From assembly GCA_030826945.1 (NCBI GenBank), contig JAPQLC010000017.1, forward strand, positions 35,316-99,315: a stretch of DNA of 64,000 bases, given 5' to 3'. The stretch is from Candidatus Thiobius zoothamnicola (GTDB taxonomy: Bacteria; Pseudomonadota; Gammaproteobacteria; Chromatiales; Chromatiaceae). The translations under genes were made by a program, and so were the position numbers. Below are positions 20,842 to 29,934 of the stretch, in pieces. A model generated the notes under the pieces. The model was given only the letters and a program-made list of their open reading frames with translations. It did not search any database and had not been told where the DNA came from. Numbering within the stretch: position 1 is the stretch's first letter; the number at the start of each line of letters is the position of its first letter.

Positions 20842-21001
20842 GGGCTTAAGCAGCAAGTGGAGGATTATATTGAAGCCGGCGGGTAAAGCCAATTTTGCGG
20901 GATTTTCGTCTGGTTCCATTAGCTGATCGGGAAAGTTTCTGGTTTTTGGTGTAGTCACAGCATTGGTGGGTCAGCATCCTCGGAATATTGAGGCGCAAGA
21001 C

Positions 21002-21346
21002 TTAGCTTTGGAAAGCATCGCTAACCCACGTTATGTGGTTTCCCCCATCCATCCCGATTGCATCAAACCGGCATGGCCCGGGCCAGGCATGTCGTTGCAA
21101 ATAATGTTGCGCGGTCAGTTGGAGCTTATGCTGTTTTTTGTGATTAATACTGGCCAACGCGCCGCCGAAAGTTTGCTGGCTGCGCAGGCGGACTTCAACA
21201 AAGACCAGGGTGTCGGTCTCCCGCATGATCAAATCAATTTCCCCGTACCGGCAAGCATAGTTGGCGTCGATATATTGCAGTCCTTGACGCTCTAAAAAAT
21301 GCCGTGCTTGTTGTTCCGCTTGATTACCGCGTTGTCGTTGGTTCAT
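21002..21346 (-). CDS. yraN: YraN / UPF0102 family nuclease-like protein
   Basis: The 114-residue protein (from the ATG at 21346) shows the UPF0102 core, RYGEIDLIMRETDTLVFVEV, a PD-(D/E)xK nuclease-like arrangement (G-E-I-D ... V-x-V-x-V/K-R), with R in place of the last usual lysine. It overlaps the 3' end of lpoA, which is the standard lpoA-yraN pairing next to rsmI. Its job is not established; a role in DNA uptake or processing has been suggested for homologues. Confidence 0.93.
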   Translation of the reverse strand: MNQRQRGNQAEQQARHFLERQGLQYIDANYACRYGEIDLIMRETDTLVFVEVRLRSQQTFGGALASINHKKQHKLQLTAQHYLQRHAWPGPCRFDAIGMDGGNHITWVSDAFQS

Positions 21347-23297
21347 CAACTTGCCGGATCACGGGTTCTGTTTGGGGTGGTGGAGTGACTGCATTTTCTG
21401 TTGGTGGTGCTTCGGCGACTGTGTGTGCGATTTCATCGGATCGGCTGATATAGCCCAATGTTTTGATTGGGTCGTCCAGTTGCAGCCAGACTAACTGACG
21501 TTGCACCTGTCCTGTGTCGTCCATGTACAGGTTGCCGGTTTGGCCGACCATGGAGGTATGCGGATGATGGCGCAGGCGTGGCAAGTGCATGACGAGATCC
21601 AGTGCGTCCATGCCCATGGCGTATAACCGAACCAGCCCCCCTTGTACGCCGGGGATATGTTGGCCTAGTTCGGCCTGTTTTTCTTTGGTGCTGATCAGTG
21701 GGATATCGGGCAGGGTAATGCCGCGCATGTCGTCCAATTGTTGTGGGTTGATGCGTCCCCGCCATACGTGGGAGGTGGTGTAAACCGGCAAGTCGCCAGC
21801 TAAGTGATATTGGAATTGGGGTGAAAATGCTGGTGCCTGGCGTTCGCGGGCGACTAAAAAGATCGCATCCACATCCGTACGCCGATGGGGCGTGAATTCC
21901 AGTGATTGGCCTAGCCAGCGCTGTAACTGGGCATGGCGCGCCCGACTGTGGTGAATATGCAGTAATTTGACAATGGCTTGGGAGTGGTCATGACTTTGCG
22001 GATCGTATTGCTGCCGATCAACCGCTTCGCCGCCCAATGTCAGCCAGCGTTCATGGAAGGCGTTTGACAGTCGCTCGCCCCAGGCATTTTTAGGTGCCAG
22101 GATAATCGGTTGACGTTTTTCGTCTTGCCAGATGCGTTCTGCGACCTGACGCGCTTCATTTTCGGGATCAAGTGCATACCGATATAGGTTGTCGGGTAGG
22201 GTCTGGTCGATCTGAATCGTGTTCAGCGCAAGCACTGGCGCGCTTAATGCATCCGCGCGTATGAGTTGGGTGGTGGCGCTTTTTTGCAGTGGGCCGATAA
22301 TGAAATGTGCGCCATCGTCAATCGCCTGGTGATACAGCGGCCAGATGTCCTGTGTATTTCCCGAATCATAGAAGCTTAATACGGGACGTTTCTCAATCGG
22401 CATTTGTTGCAGGCTGATCATGATGCCATCCCGGATAGCTTCGCTGGCTTTGGCGTATCGACCGGTTTCTGGCAACAAGACGCCAATGTGCGCTCTGGTT
22501 TGGCTTTGCGCAAACTGGAAATATGGATGCGCCATCAGTTCATTCAGCATGGCCGGGTGATCAGGAAATTGTTGACGCCAGGCATCCAGCGTTGGTTGCA
22601 AGCTTGTGAGGTCGTCGCTGCGCCACCTGCTCAGTAAAGCCAATTGCACCCAGCCGCTTATTGTGTCTGGAAGCGGCGCTGGCGGATAGAGCAGTTTTAA
22701 CGCATTGATTTGATTCAGTGTGATGAGTAATTCAATCTGTTGTGCCAAACGTTGTTGTGGTTCATCCAGCAGGTTGAGCAATTGATCCAAAGCTTGTGCG
22801 CTGAGCAGAAAATCATGATTGTGTTGATAGGCATTGGCCAGAGTGCGGTAATAACGTTTGCGCAGGCGGGGGTTGTGGTCAGGCGTCGGTTGCCCACTAT
22901 GCAGCCATTCGAGTGCCTTGTCAGCTTGCTGATCCGCCAGGGCGAGGTTGGCTTGCAATAGCTCATGCAGCAGTCGTTCGTCTTGTTGTAATAGCGTTGG
23001 GACGATGGATTCCAATGCGGCGCGCGTTGTGCGGATGTCGCCGCTTAAAAACGCCGCATCAGCACCCGATAACAAAAATGTTTGATGTTCCGCGCCAGTA
23101 TGCCGTTTGGCCAGCGCCAGATACAGTGGCGCGGCTTGTTGATAAGCCTGCTGCTGATAGAGCTGTTTCGCTTTGATCGCATCAGTATTCACTGGCGGTT
23201 CGGCAGGTTTGTCGGGCGGCGTGCTGGCGCAACTCGCCAACATGAGCAGAATGCAGCCCCATCCAATCAACTGACGGAACGGATAGCCTGTATACAT
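21324..23297 (-). CDS. lpoA: Penicillin-binding protein activator LpoA
   Basis: LpoA is an outer membrane lipoprotein that stimulates PBP1a across the periplasm. From the ATG at 23297 the product has a lipoprotein signal with lipobox LASC (GWGCILLMLASC), an N-terminal TPR-like helical region (about 30-270) and a C-terminal periplasmic-binding-protein-like domain (IGVLLPETGRYAKASEAIRDG, then FIIGPLQKSATTQL and LAPKNAWGERLSNAF), exactly the two-domain plan of LpoA. A longer start would overlap the divergent rsmI. The yraN gene overlaps its end. Confidence 0.95.
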   Translation of the reverse strand: MYTGYPFRQLIGWGCILLMLASCASTPPDKPAEPPVNTDAIKAKQLYQQQAYQQAAPLYLALAKRHTGAEHQTFLLSGADAAFLSGDIRTTRAALESIVPTLLQQDERLLHELLQANLALADQQADKALEWLHSGQPTPDHNPRLRKRYYRTLANAYQHNHDFLLSAQALDQLLNLLDEPQQRLAQQIELLITLNQINALKLLYPPAPLPDTISGWVQLALLSRWRSDDLTSLQPTLDAWRQQFPDHPAMLNELMAHPYFQFAQSQTRAHIGVLLPETGRYAKASEAIRDGIMISLQQMPIEKRPVLSFYDSGNTQDIWPLYHQAIDDGAHFIIGPLQKSATTQLIRADALSAPVLALNTIQIDQTLPDNLYRYALDPENEARQVAERIWQDEKRQPIILAPKNAWGERLSNAFHERWLTLGGEAVDRQQYDPQSHDHSQAIVKLLHIHHSRARHAQLQRWLGQSLEFTPHRRTDVDAIFLVARERQAPAFSPQFQYHLAGDLPVYTTSHVWRGRINPQQLDDMRGITLPDIPLISTKEKQAELGQHIPGVQGGLVRLYAMGMDALDLVMHLPRLRHHPHTSMVGQTGNLYMDDTGQVQRQLVWLQLDDPIKTLGYISRSDEIAHTVAEAPPTENAVTPPPQTEPVIRQVDEPTTTR

Positions 23298-23341
23298 GGT
23301 GTGGTATGCAACAATGTAAAAATAACGAATGAGTATCGAAG

Positions 23342-24211
23342 GTGTCTTCTCTGGTGTCAAACAAAACAGGTTGTTTATCGGTCGTGGCGACTCCGATTGG
23401 TAATTTGCAAGATATCAGCGCCCGTGCGCTGGCGGTATTGCGGCAAGTGGATCGGGTGATGGCGGAAGATACCCGGCGTACCCGGGCTTTATTGCAACAT
23501 TTTGCGATTAATCGCCCTTTATTGGCGTTGCACGAACATAATGAAGACAAAATGTCTGCAACTGTGTTGCCGTATTTGTTGGCGGGCGAGCATCTGGCGT
23601 TGGTAACGGATGCCGGTACGCCATTAATCAGCGATCCGGGTTACCCGCTGGTGCGAGCTTGCCGCGCAGCAGGAGTTGATGTCACGCCGATCCCTGGTCC
23701 GAGTGCATTGATCAGTGCACTGTCTGTTTCCGGTCTGCCGACCGATCGTTTTTACTTTGCCGGGTTTCCGCCGCGTAAATCATTGGCACGGCGTGATTGG
23801 TTGGCGCAGTTGGCTGGTCAGACGGCGACTTTGGTGTTTTACGAAGCGTCGCATCGGATTCTGGCGTGTCTGGATGATATGGTGGAGATACTTGGCGCGC
23901 AGCGCCAGGCGACTTGCGCGCGTGAACTGACGAAATTGCATGAAACCATTCTGAATGGTGAGTTGGGGTCCTTGTCTGGTCAGTTAAGCGGACAAATCAA
24001 AGGGGAGTTTGTTTTGGTGGTGGCGGGGGCTGATGCGCCGGTATTACCGGATGAAGCCGAACTGGATCATCATTTAGTCACTTTAATGGCGGAATTACCG
24101 CTCAAGCAAGCAGTCAGTCTGACAGCTAAGTTATTGGGTTTAAAGAGGAATCAAGTTTATCAACGGGCGCTGCAATGCCAGCATCATTTTGCAGGTTCTT
24201 CCCAGTCATAA
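23342..24211 (+). CDS. rsmI: 16S rRNA (cytidine-2'-O)-methyltransferase RsmI
   Basis: RsmI methylates the 2'-O of C1402 in 16S rRNA. The 289-residue protein begins at a GTG and has the tetrapyrrole-methylase-type fold: VVATPIGNLQDISARAL, VMAEDTRRTRALL, VTDAGTPLISDPGYPLVRAC, PIPGPSALISALSVSGLP and the FAGFPPRK loop. The C-terminal part (AELPLKQAVSLTAKLLGLKRNQVYQRAL) is the usual helical extension. It is divergent from lpoA with only about 45 bases between them. Confidence 0.97.
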   Translation: MSSLVSNKTGCLSVVATPIGNLQDISARALAVLRQVDRVMAEDTRRTRALLQHFAINRPLLALHEHNEDKMSATVLPYLLAGEHLALVTDAGTPLISDPGYPLVRACRAAGVDVTPIPGPSALISALSVSGLPTDRFYFAGFPPRKSLARRDWLAQLAGQTATLVFYEASHRILACLDDMVEILGAQRQATCARELTKLHETILNGELGSLSGQLSGQIKGEFVLVVAGADAPVLPDEAELDHHLVTLMAELPLKQAVSLTAKLLGLKRNQVYQRALQCQHHFAGSSQS

Positions 24212-24271
24212 AGTCAATCCATTACCATATTTAAGTCCGTTATTGAATTACAAACATACTAAGGGGCTTAT

Positions 24272-25090
24272 ATGGACAAGCAAGTATCACCATACAAAAC
24301 AGAATTAGATGCCGGTAATGCTTATTGGATGGCGAGGTTATCCAAAGAGGTTTATCTGACAAAATCGGAAGATGACCAAGCGCCAGATGAAGAAAAAATA
24401 CTTTCCAATCTGAGAAAAGATGATGCCCGGTTCAAAAGTGTGTTGGGTGTCGATAAAAACAGCGCTCAGGCCGCTTTGATAGAGCACGATGATTTTTTGT
24501 GTATGGCTTTCAGGGGTACGGATGAGCTTGTTGATTGGTTGGATAATCTCAATGCCCTTTCAACAAAACAGTTGTTTGGCGAATTTCATCGCGGATTCTG
24601 GGATTCTGTCGAAGATGTCTGGCAGCCGCTTGATGAACGCCTAAAAGCGTTACAACAGCAAAAAGGACGCCCATTGTTCATTACAGGGCATAGTTTGGGT
24701 GGCGCAATGGCGACGATAGCGGCGGCGAAATTCATTGACCAGGACAGGCCATTCGTGGCGGTCTATACATTCGGCCAACCCCGTGCATTGAGCAAAAAAA
24801 CGGCGCAAATGTTTAATGTCGAATGTAAATCAAGATTCTTCCGGTTCCATAATAACAATGACATTGTCACCAGGGTACCTGCACGATTAATGGGTTACAG
24901 CCACATTGGAAGTTATCTTTATATTTCAGAAGAAAAAGAGATTCATCCTGAAGTGGGCTTCTGGTTCAAGTTTATGGATTGCGTTGATGGCGCTGTAAGC
25001 TCAATGAAGGAAAAAGTCATTGATGCCATTGAAGATCACAATATGGATCACTATCTTTATGCCATAAAACAATGGGATATGAAAAAATAA
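24272..25090 (+). CDS. Lipase class 3 family alpha/beta hydrolase
   Basis: The 272-residue cytoplasm-type protein (no signal peptide) has the class 3 lipase pattern: FLCMAFRGTDELVDWLDNL, the nucleophile elbow ITGHSLGGAMATIAA with the serine at about residue 141, VYTFGQPRAL, the acid in NNNDIVTRVPA, and a C-terminal histidine in DHNMDHYLYA. AAGGGG sits before the ATG at good distance. The substrate is unknown; such proteins cleave lipids or esters. It is a single gene between rsmI and the convergent DAHP synthase gene. Confidence 0.93.
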   Translation: MDKQVSPYKTELDAGNAYWMARLSKEVYLTKSEDDQAPDEEKILSNLRKDDARFKSVLGVDKNSAQAALIEHDDFLCMAFRGTDELVDWLDNLNALSTKQLFGEFHRGFWDSVEDVWQPLDERLKALQQQKGRPLFITGHSLGGAMATIAAAKFIDQDRPFVAVYTFGQPRALSKKTAQMFNVECKSRFFRFHNNNDIVTRVPARLMGYSHIGSYLYISEEKEIHPEVGFWFKFMDCVDGAVSSMKEKVIDAIEDHNMDHYLYAIKQWDMKK

Positions 25091-25104
25091 TGGAATATCA
25101 AGGA

Positions 25105-25136
25105 GGGCGCAGGTGGTGGTCGGTTACGCTGCGCCC
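25105..25136. terminator. Hairpin between convergent genes
   Basis: GGGCGCAG (25105-25112) pairs with CTGCGCCC (25129-25136) over 8 bp. It lies between the convergent lipase and DAHP synthase genes and could stop transcription from both sides, although the following T-run (ATTTTAAC) is weak. Confidence 0.4.
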
Positions 25137-25142
25137 ATGATT

Positions 25143-26201
25143 TTAACAAGCTATTGAGCGCCTGCGACGTACGGCGTCCGCCAGGGTATGCAGTACTGGC
25201 TCACTGTCTTCCCATGAAATACAGGCGTCTGTGATACTTTGTCCATAGGTCAATGGACTGCCAGGTATTAACGCTTGTCGTCCAGCGACTAAATGGCTCT
25301 CAATCATCGCGCCTATAATATGCTGGTCGCCGCGTGCAATTTGCCCGGCCACGTCTTCTGCCACGGCGATTTGTTTTGCATGCTGTTTACGGCTGTTGGC
25401 ATGGCTGAAATCAATCATCAAGTTTGGCTGCAAACCGGATTTCTTCATTTGCTCCACAGCGTCTGCGACGGATTCCTGATCATAATTCGGACGTTCTCCG
25501 CCACGCAGGATCATGTGTGTATCCTGATTTCCTTTGGTGGTGAATATCGCCGAATGGCCTGCTTTGGTGAGAGACATGAAAACATGTGGCCGTTCAGCCG
25601 CGCGTATGGCGTCCACGGCGATTTGAATACCGCCATCCGTGCCATTCTTGAAGCCGACCGGGCAGGATAAACCAGAGGCGAGCTCACGGTGCCCTTGGCT
25701 TTCGGTGGTGCGCGCGCCAATCGCTCCCCAACTGATCAAGTCGGCAATATATTGCGGACTGATTAAATCCAGAAACTCGGTGCCTGCTGGCAGTCCCATA
25801 TTGTTGACATCCAGCAACAATTTACGTGCTCTTTTCAAACCTTCATTGATGTCAAAAGTCTCATCAAGATGCGGATCGTTAATCAACCCTTTCCAACCGA
25901 CGGTGGTACGGGGTTTCTCAAAGTAAACCCGCATAACGATTTCAAGTTCGTGCTGCAAGGTGTGACGGACGGCCTGCAATTTCCCGGCATATTCGAGCGC
26001 TGCCGCAGGGTCATGCACAGAGCAAGGGCCGATGATCACTAACAACCGATCATCTTCGCCATGCAAAATACGATGGATCGCCGCGCGCGCGGCAGCTGTG
26101 GTTTCCGCTGCCGTTTCACTGATGGGGTAATAGCCGTGTACGGTTGAGGGTGGTTCGACTTCGTTAATTTTGTTGATGCGTAAATCGTCAGTTTGTTGCA
26201 T
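25143..26201 (-). CDS. 3-deoxy-7-phosphoheptulonate (DAHP) synthase, class I
   Basis: This enzyme condenses PEP and erythrose-4-phosphate, the first step of aromatic amino acid synthesis. The 352-residue protein shows the class I (AroF/G/H) pattern: RINKINEVEPPS near the N-terminus, LLVIIGPCSVHDPAAALEY, RTTVGWKGLINDPHLDETF, WGAIGARTTESQGHRELASG, GFKNGTDG, and VMIDFSHANS-like MIDFSHANSRKQ near the end. The N-terminal extension is of the feedback-regulated kind, but I cannot say which amino acid inhibits it. Confidence 0.95.
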   Translation of the reverse strand: MQQTDDLRINKINEVEPPSTVHGYYPISETAAETTAAARAAIHRILHGEDDRLLVIIGPCSVHDPAAALEYAGKLQAVRHTLQHELEIVMRVYFEKPRTTVGWKGLINDPHLDETFDINEGLKRARKLLLDVNNMGLPAGTEFLDLISPQYIADLISWGAIGARTTESQGHRELASGLSCPVGFKNGTDGGIQIAVDAIRAAERPHVFMSLTKAGHSAIFTTKGNQDTHMILRGGERPNYDQESVADAVEQMKKSGLQPNLMIDFSHANSRKQHAKQIAVAEDVAGQIARGDQHIIGAMIESHLVAGRQALIPGSPLTYGQSITDACISWEDSEPVLHTLADAVRRRRSIAC

Positions 26202-26334
26202 GGCGTTATTGGTGGAGGGGGGAATATTCCGTTAAACCGTCATGATTGGGTTGACGGCGTACTCACAGTAAACGCACTATGATAGTACCGTTAAGTGATT
26301 TTCGCATGCAAAAATCCTCCCGCGTCTGAAAAAT

Positions 26335-28881
26335 ATGCCGTCTTATCAATTCAACCGGGCATGCTGGGTTATTGAAGGTGAGGTTGAACAAAGCCATGCC
26401 ATCCTATCAAGCAAGCTGACGCGACTGGAGAAGGCGCGCATCTTGCGCTTTGGTCCACAATATACGCCGTTTCATCAAGTTACCCATTATCTGGGGCAGG
26501 AATGTGATTATTTGGTGATTGATGCGCACGATGGTTTGCCGCCGGACGCCTTCGCTGCCGCCTTGGGGACTTTATGCGGCGGTGGCTTTTTATTCATTCT
26601 GGTCAAAGATTTCACCGCATGGCCTGAGCAAATGGGCGCGGTAAGACAAAAACTGGCGGCTTACCCGTTCACAGCAGAGCAAGTGGGGCGGCGGTTTATG
26701 CAGCGTTTATGCGCACATCTGGTGCAAGCCGCTTGTGTGCGACGTTTAAGTTTGGATCAACTGGCGCAACGAACCTTGTATCCACCCGTCAACCGACCCC
26801 TTGATTTCACGTTGACTGATGAACAACAAAAAGTCATTGAAGCGGTGCAGCGGGTCGCTACAGGCCATGCCAAACGCCCTGTGGTATTGACGGCGGATCG
26901 TGGCCGGGGGAAAAGTACGGCATTGGGTATGGCGTTGGCTCAATTATTGACCCAGCATCCGGCTAAGCGAGTTATCGTTATTGCGCCCAATGCCATGGCG
27001 GTTAAGGCATTGTTCGCTTGTTTGCCGGATAAATCGCCGTCTCAGGTTCAATTTCATTCGCCACAAGATTATCTGGATGCTGCGCCAGTGTGTGATTTGT
27101 TGGTTGTGGATGAAGCTGCTGCTATTCCACTGCCGGTTTTACAGACCTTATTGCAATCCCATAATCGTCTGGTTTTCAGCTCCACCGTACAAGGTTATGA
27201 GGGCAGTGGGCGCGGCTTCGCTTTGCGTTTCGCCAAACTGCTGGATCAGACCATGCCGCAATGGCGCGGCCTGTCAATACATCAACCGGTACGCTGGGCG
27301 GTTGATGACCCGCTGGAACGGGTGATTAATGAAGCGTTATTACTGAATGCCACATTGGCGGAAGCGCCTGTTGCGTCGCACTATACCTTGCATTGGATCA
27401 GTCAGGATGAGTTGGCGGCGGATGAACATATGTTGCGTGCATTGTTCGCCTTATTGGTGAATGCTCATTATCAAACCCGCCCCAGCGATTTGCATCAATT
27501 ACTGGATGCACCTGGCTTGCATATTCAGGTCGCCATGGTCGGCGATGCTGTGCTGGGCGCTGTGCTGGCGGTGCAGGAAGGCGGTTTGCCGGATTCGTTG
27601 GCTCAAGCCATCCATGCGGGTGAACGGCGTCCTCGTGGGCATATGTTGGCGCAATCATTGGCGTGCCATGCTGGTTTAGCGGATGCGCCGCAGCTACGTT
27701 TGTTAAGAGTGATGCGGATCGCTGTGCATCCGGCCTGCCGTCGTTTGGGGATTGGGAGCGCCATGCTGCAAGCTGTGCGGCAATTTGCGATGGAACAGGG
27801 ATTTGATTTATTCGGCACGGCTTTTGGATTGGATGTTGAATTGTTGCCTTTCTGGTGTCAATCCGGTTTCGCGACGGTAAGGATCGGTCATAAGCGGGAC
27901 TCTGCCAGCGGCGCGCGCAGTATCCAGATGTTGGATGGTTTAACGCAAGCCGGTAAAACGTTGCAGAAATCGGCGGCCCAACGTTTTCAACAACAGCTAC
28001 CCTGGCGGTTGGCGCAATCATTTAATGATTTGGATGCGGTAAGCGTCGGCATGTTGATGGCGGGCCGTGATTGCAGCGATCTGCCGCTTGGTTTGGCGGA
28101 TCAAGCGGACATCCTTGCTTATGTCAGTAAGCGGCGTGCGTTGGAGGATATATTGCCAACCTTATGGCGTTGGTATTGTCATGTGTTGGCGGATGGTGGG
28201 CAAACTGCGTTGACAGAGCAGCAGCAATCTTTGTTATTGGGTTATCTGTTGCAACACCAGGCTCGGAAGACACTGCTGCAGCCGTTGTCAATCAACGGGC
28301 GCGCAGCGTTTGAGGAAACTTTCCGGGAAACGCTTAAAAGTCTATTGACCCTCACCGAAACCCGGCCTAAATTCCGCCTCGGAACATCACCAAGATCAAT
28401 GAGGAACACCATCATGATAGCCGTTGGCGATCAAGCCCCATCTTTTGATTTACCCGATGCCGATATGAACCGCGTGCAGTCATCCGATTTCGCCGGTAAA
28501 AATTACGTGTTGTATTTTTATCCCAAGGATGACACGCCAGGGTGCACGATAGAGAGCCAGGAATTCACCGATTTGGCCGAAGATTTTAATGTTGCCAATA
28601 CCTTAGTGGTTGGCGTCAGTAAGGATAGCTGCGTCAGCCATGGCGCTTTTCGCGACAAATATGGTTTGGCCGTGCAGTTGCTGGCGGATGTCGAAGGACA
28701 ATTGTGCGAGGCTTATGGCGTCTGGCAGGAAAAAGAGAAGAACGGTGAAAAGCGCATGGGTATTAAACGTTCAACTTTTGTTATTGATGCCGCAGGCATT
28801 GTTCGGTATGCCCAATATGACGTTACGCCTAAAGGCCACGCCGAACAGATCGTGAATTTCGTGAAAACTTTACCGAGGTGA
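26335..28881 (+). CDS. tRNA(Met) cytidine acetyltransferase TmcA fused to a Bcp/PrxQ peroxiredoxin
   Basis: One open frame of 848 residues joins two enzymes. Residues 1-about 670 are TmcA, which makes N4-acetylcytidine in tRNA-Met: N-terminal DUF1726-like domain, helicase-like ATPase with Walker A DRGRGKSTALG and Walker B LLVVDEAAAIP, and a GNAT acetyltransferase region RVMRIAVHPACRRLGIGSAM. Residues from about 694 are a complete Bcp-type peroxiredoxin (GDQAPSFDLPDADMN, FYPKDDTPGCTIESQEF, KRSTFVID). The peroxidatic cysteine is in TPGCT, but the usual resolving cysteine five residues later is Gln; another cysteine occurs in SKDSCVSH. No stop separates the two parts. An ATG at 28414 with AGGAA upstream could also start the peroxiredoxin alone. 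Confidence 0.92.
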   Translation: MPSYQFNRACWVIEGEVEQSHAILSSKLTRLEKARILRFGPQYTPFHQVTHYLGQECDYLVIDAHDGLPPDAFAAALGTLCGGGFLFILVKDFTAWPEQMGAVRQKLAAYPFTAEQVGRRFMQRLCAHLVQAACVRRLSLDQLAQRTLYPPVNRPLDFTLTDEQQKVIEAVQRVATGHAKRPVVLTADRGRGKSTALGMALAQLLTQHPAKRVIVIAPNAMAVKALFACLPDKSPSQVQFHSPQDYLDAAPVCDLLVVDEAAAIPLPVLQTLLQSHNRLVFSSTVQGYEGSGRGFALRFAKLLDQTMPQWRGLSIHQPVRWAVDDPLERVINEALLLNATLAEAPVASHYTLHWISQDELAADEHMLRALFALLVNAHYQTRPSDLHQLLDAPGLHIQVAMVGDAVLGAVLAVQEGGLPDSLAQAIHAGERRPRGHMLAQSLACHAGLADAPQLRLLRVMRIAVHPACRRLGIGSAMLQAVRQFAMEQGFDLFGTAFGLDVELLPFWCQSGFATVRIGHKRDSASGARSIQMLDGLTQAGKTLQKSAAQRFQQQLPWRLAQSFNDLDAVSVGMLMAGRDCSDLPLGLADQADILAYVSKRRALEDILPTLWRWYCHVLADGGQTALTEQQQSLLLGYLLQHQARKTLLQPLSINGRAAFEETFRETLKSLLTLTETRPKFRLGTSPRSMRNTIMIAVGDQAPSFDLPDADMNRVQSSDFAGKNYVLYFYPKDDTPGCTIESQEFTDLAEDFNVANTLVVGVSKDSCVSHGAFRDKYGLAVQLLADVEGQLCEAYGVWQEKEKNGEKRMGIKRSTFVIDAAGIVRYAQYDVTPKGHAEQIVNFVKTLPR
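28401..28416 (+). promoter_or_regulatory. Internal ribosome site and start for the peroxiredoxin part
   Basis: GAGGAACACCATCATG places an AGGAA nine bases before an in-frame ATG at 28414 exactly where the peroxiredoxin homology begins (MIAVGDQAPSFDLP). It suggests that a free peroxiredoxin can be made as well as the fusion. Confidence 0.6.
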
Positions 28882-28890
28882 TTTTAGCTT

Positions 28891-29934
28891 ATGCGTCCAG
28901 CCCAACTACTGATTATTCTGGAGCGTGAATTTGCCAGTACGGCGGCTGGACATCATATCCCGGTCATGCTGTGGGGTCCGCCCGGTGTTGGCAAATCGGA
29001 AATGATCCGGCAAGTCGCCCAACGTCATGCCGTGCCAATCATTGATATTCGTCTGTCGCAAATGGAGCCGAGCGATTTACGTGGCATTCCATTCCGTCAG
29101 GGTAATCTGGTTGAATGGGCGACGCCATCAATCTTGCCGGATGCCCAGCGTCATGGCGCACAAGGCATTTTGTTTCTGGATGAAATCACTTCTGCGCCCC
29201 CCAGCGTGTCAGCCGCCGCTTATCAGTTGATTCTGGATCGTCGTTTGGGTGAGTATCAGATTCCATCGGGGTGGGCGATTTTCGCGGCTGGCAACCGCCA
29301 GGGTGATCGTGGAGTGACTTATACGATGCCAGCGCCGTTGGCCAACCGCTTCTCACATTTTGATGTTGAAGCCCATTTGGATGACTGGGTCGTTTGGGCC
29401 TATCAGCGCGGCATTGATGAACGGGTCATCGCCTTCCTGCGTTTTCGTCCCGAGCGTCTGTTTGATTTTGATCCGGCGCATAACCCGGTGGCTTTTCCTT
29501 CTCCCCGCTCCTGGGAATTTGCCCATCGCAGCCTGCAAAAATTTGCTGACGATCCTGAGTTGCTGCAAGGTGCTTTGCAAGCCTGTGTCGGCCCGGCTGC
29601 TGGTATTGAACTGACGGCTTTTGTCGATAGCCTGGATAAAATGCCGGATTTGGACGACATTATCGCCGGTGAACCTGTTCCTGTACCGACGGAAATTGAT
29701 TTGCAGTATGCCGTTGCCGCCGCGCTGACAAGTCGCGCCATTCGTGCTGCTGACACAGCGGATGCCAACCGGGTGATTGGGCGCATTCTGGATTATGCCG
29801 GTAAATTCCCGCAACGTGAGATGGGCGTGATGCTGGTTTCGGATTTATACCGCGCAATCGGTGAAACCTTGTTTCAGACGCCGCAGTTTAACGTCTGGGC
29901 GAATACGGTGGCTGACGTGATGCTGTACGAATAA
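28891..29934 (+). CDS. MoxR-family AAA+ ATPase
   Basis: The 347-residue protein is an AAA+ ATPase of the MoxR type: Walker A LWGPPGVGKSEMI, Walker B GILFLDEIT, sensor 1 IFAAGNRQGD and a sensor 2 region around PLANRFSH. MoxR ATPases act as chaperone-like partners for von Willebrand factor A (vWA) proteins. It begins nine bases after the TmcA-peroxiredoxin gene and its stop is followed at once by a vWA/DUF2201 gene (TAATG overlap), the usual pair. A likely role is metal or redox-dependent assembly, but the client is unknown. Confidence 0.93.
   Translation: MRPAQLLIILEREFASTAAGHHIPVMLWGPPGVGKSEMIRQVAQRHAVPIIDIRLSQMEPSDLRGIPFRQGNLVEWATPSILPDAQRHGAQGILFLDEITSAPPSVSAAAYQLILDRRLGEYQIPSGWAIFAAGNRQGDRGVTYTMPAPLANRFSHFDVEAHLDDWVVWAYQRGIDERVIAFLRFRPERLFDFDPAHNPVAFPSPRSWEFAHRSLQKFADDPELLQGALQACVGPAAGIELTAFVDSLDKMPDLDDIIAGEPVPVPTEIDLQYAVAAALTSRAIRAADTADANRVIGRILDYAGKFPQREMGVMLVSDLYRAIGETLFQTPQFNVWANTVADVMLYE

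Noticed and set aside
20842..20958. An N-terminal extension of BamA
   Set aside because: It would place about 39 unrelated residues before a good signal peptide.
21347..23360. Longer starts for lpoA and yraN
   Set aside because: They would overlap the divergent rsmI or place residues before the lipoprotein signal; the chosen ATGs fit the families better.
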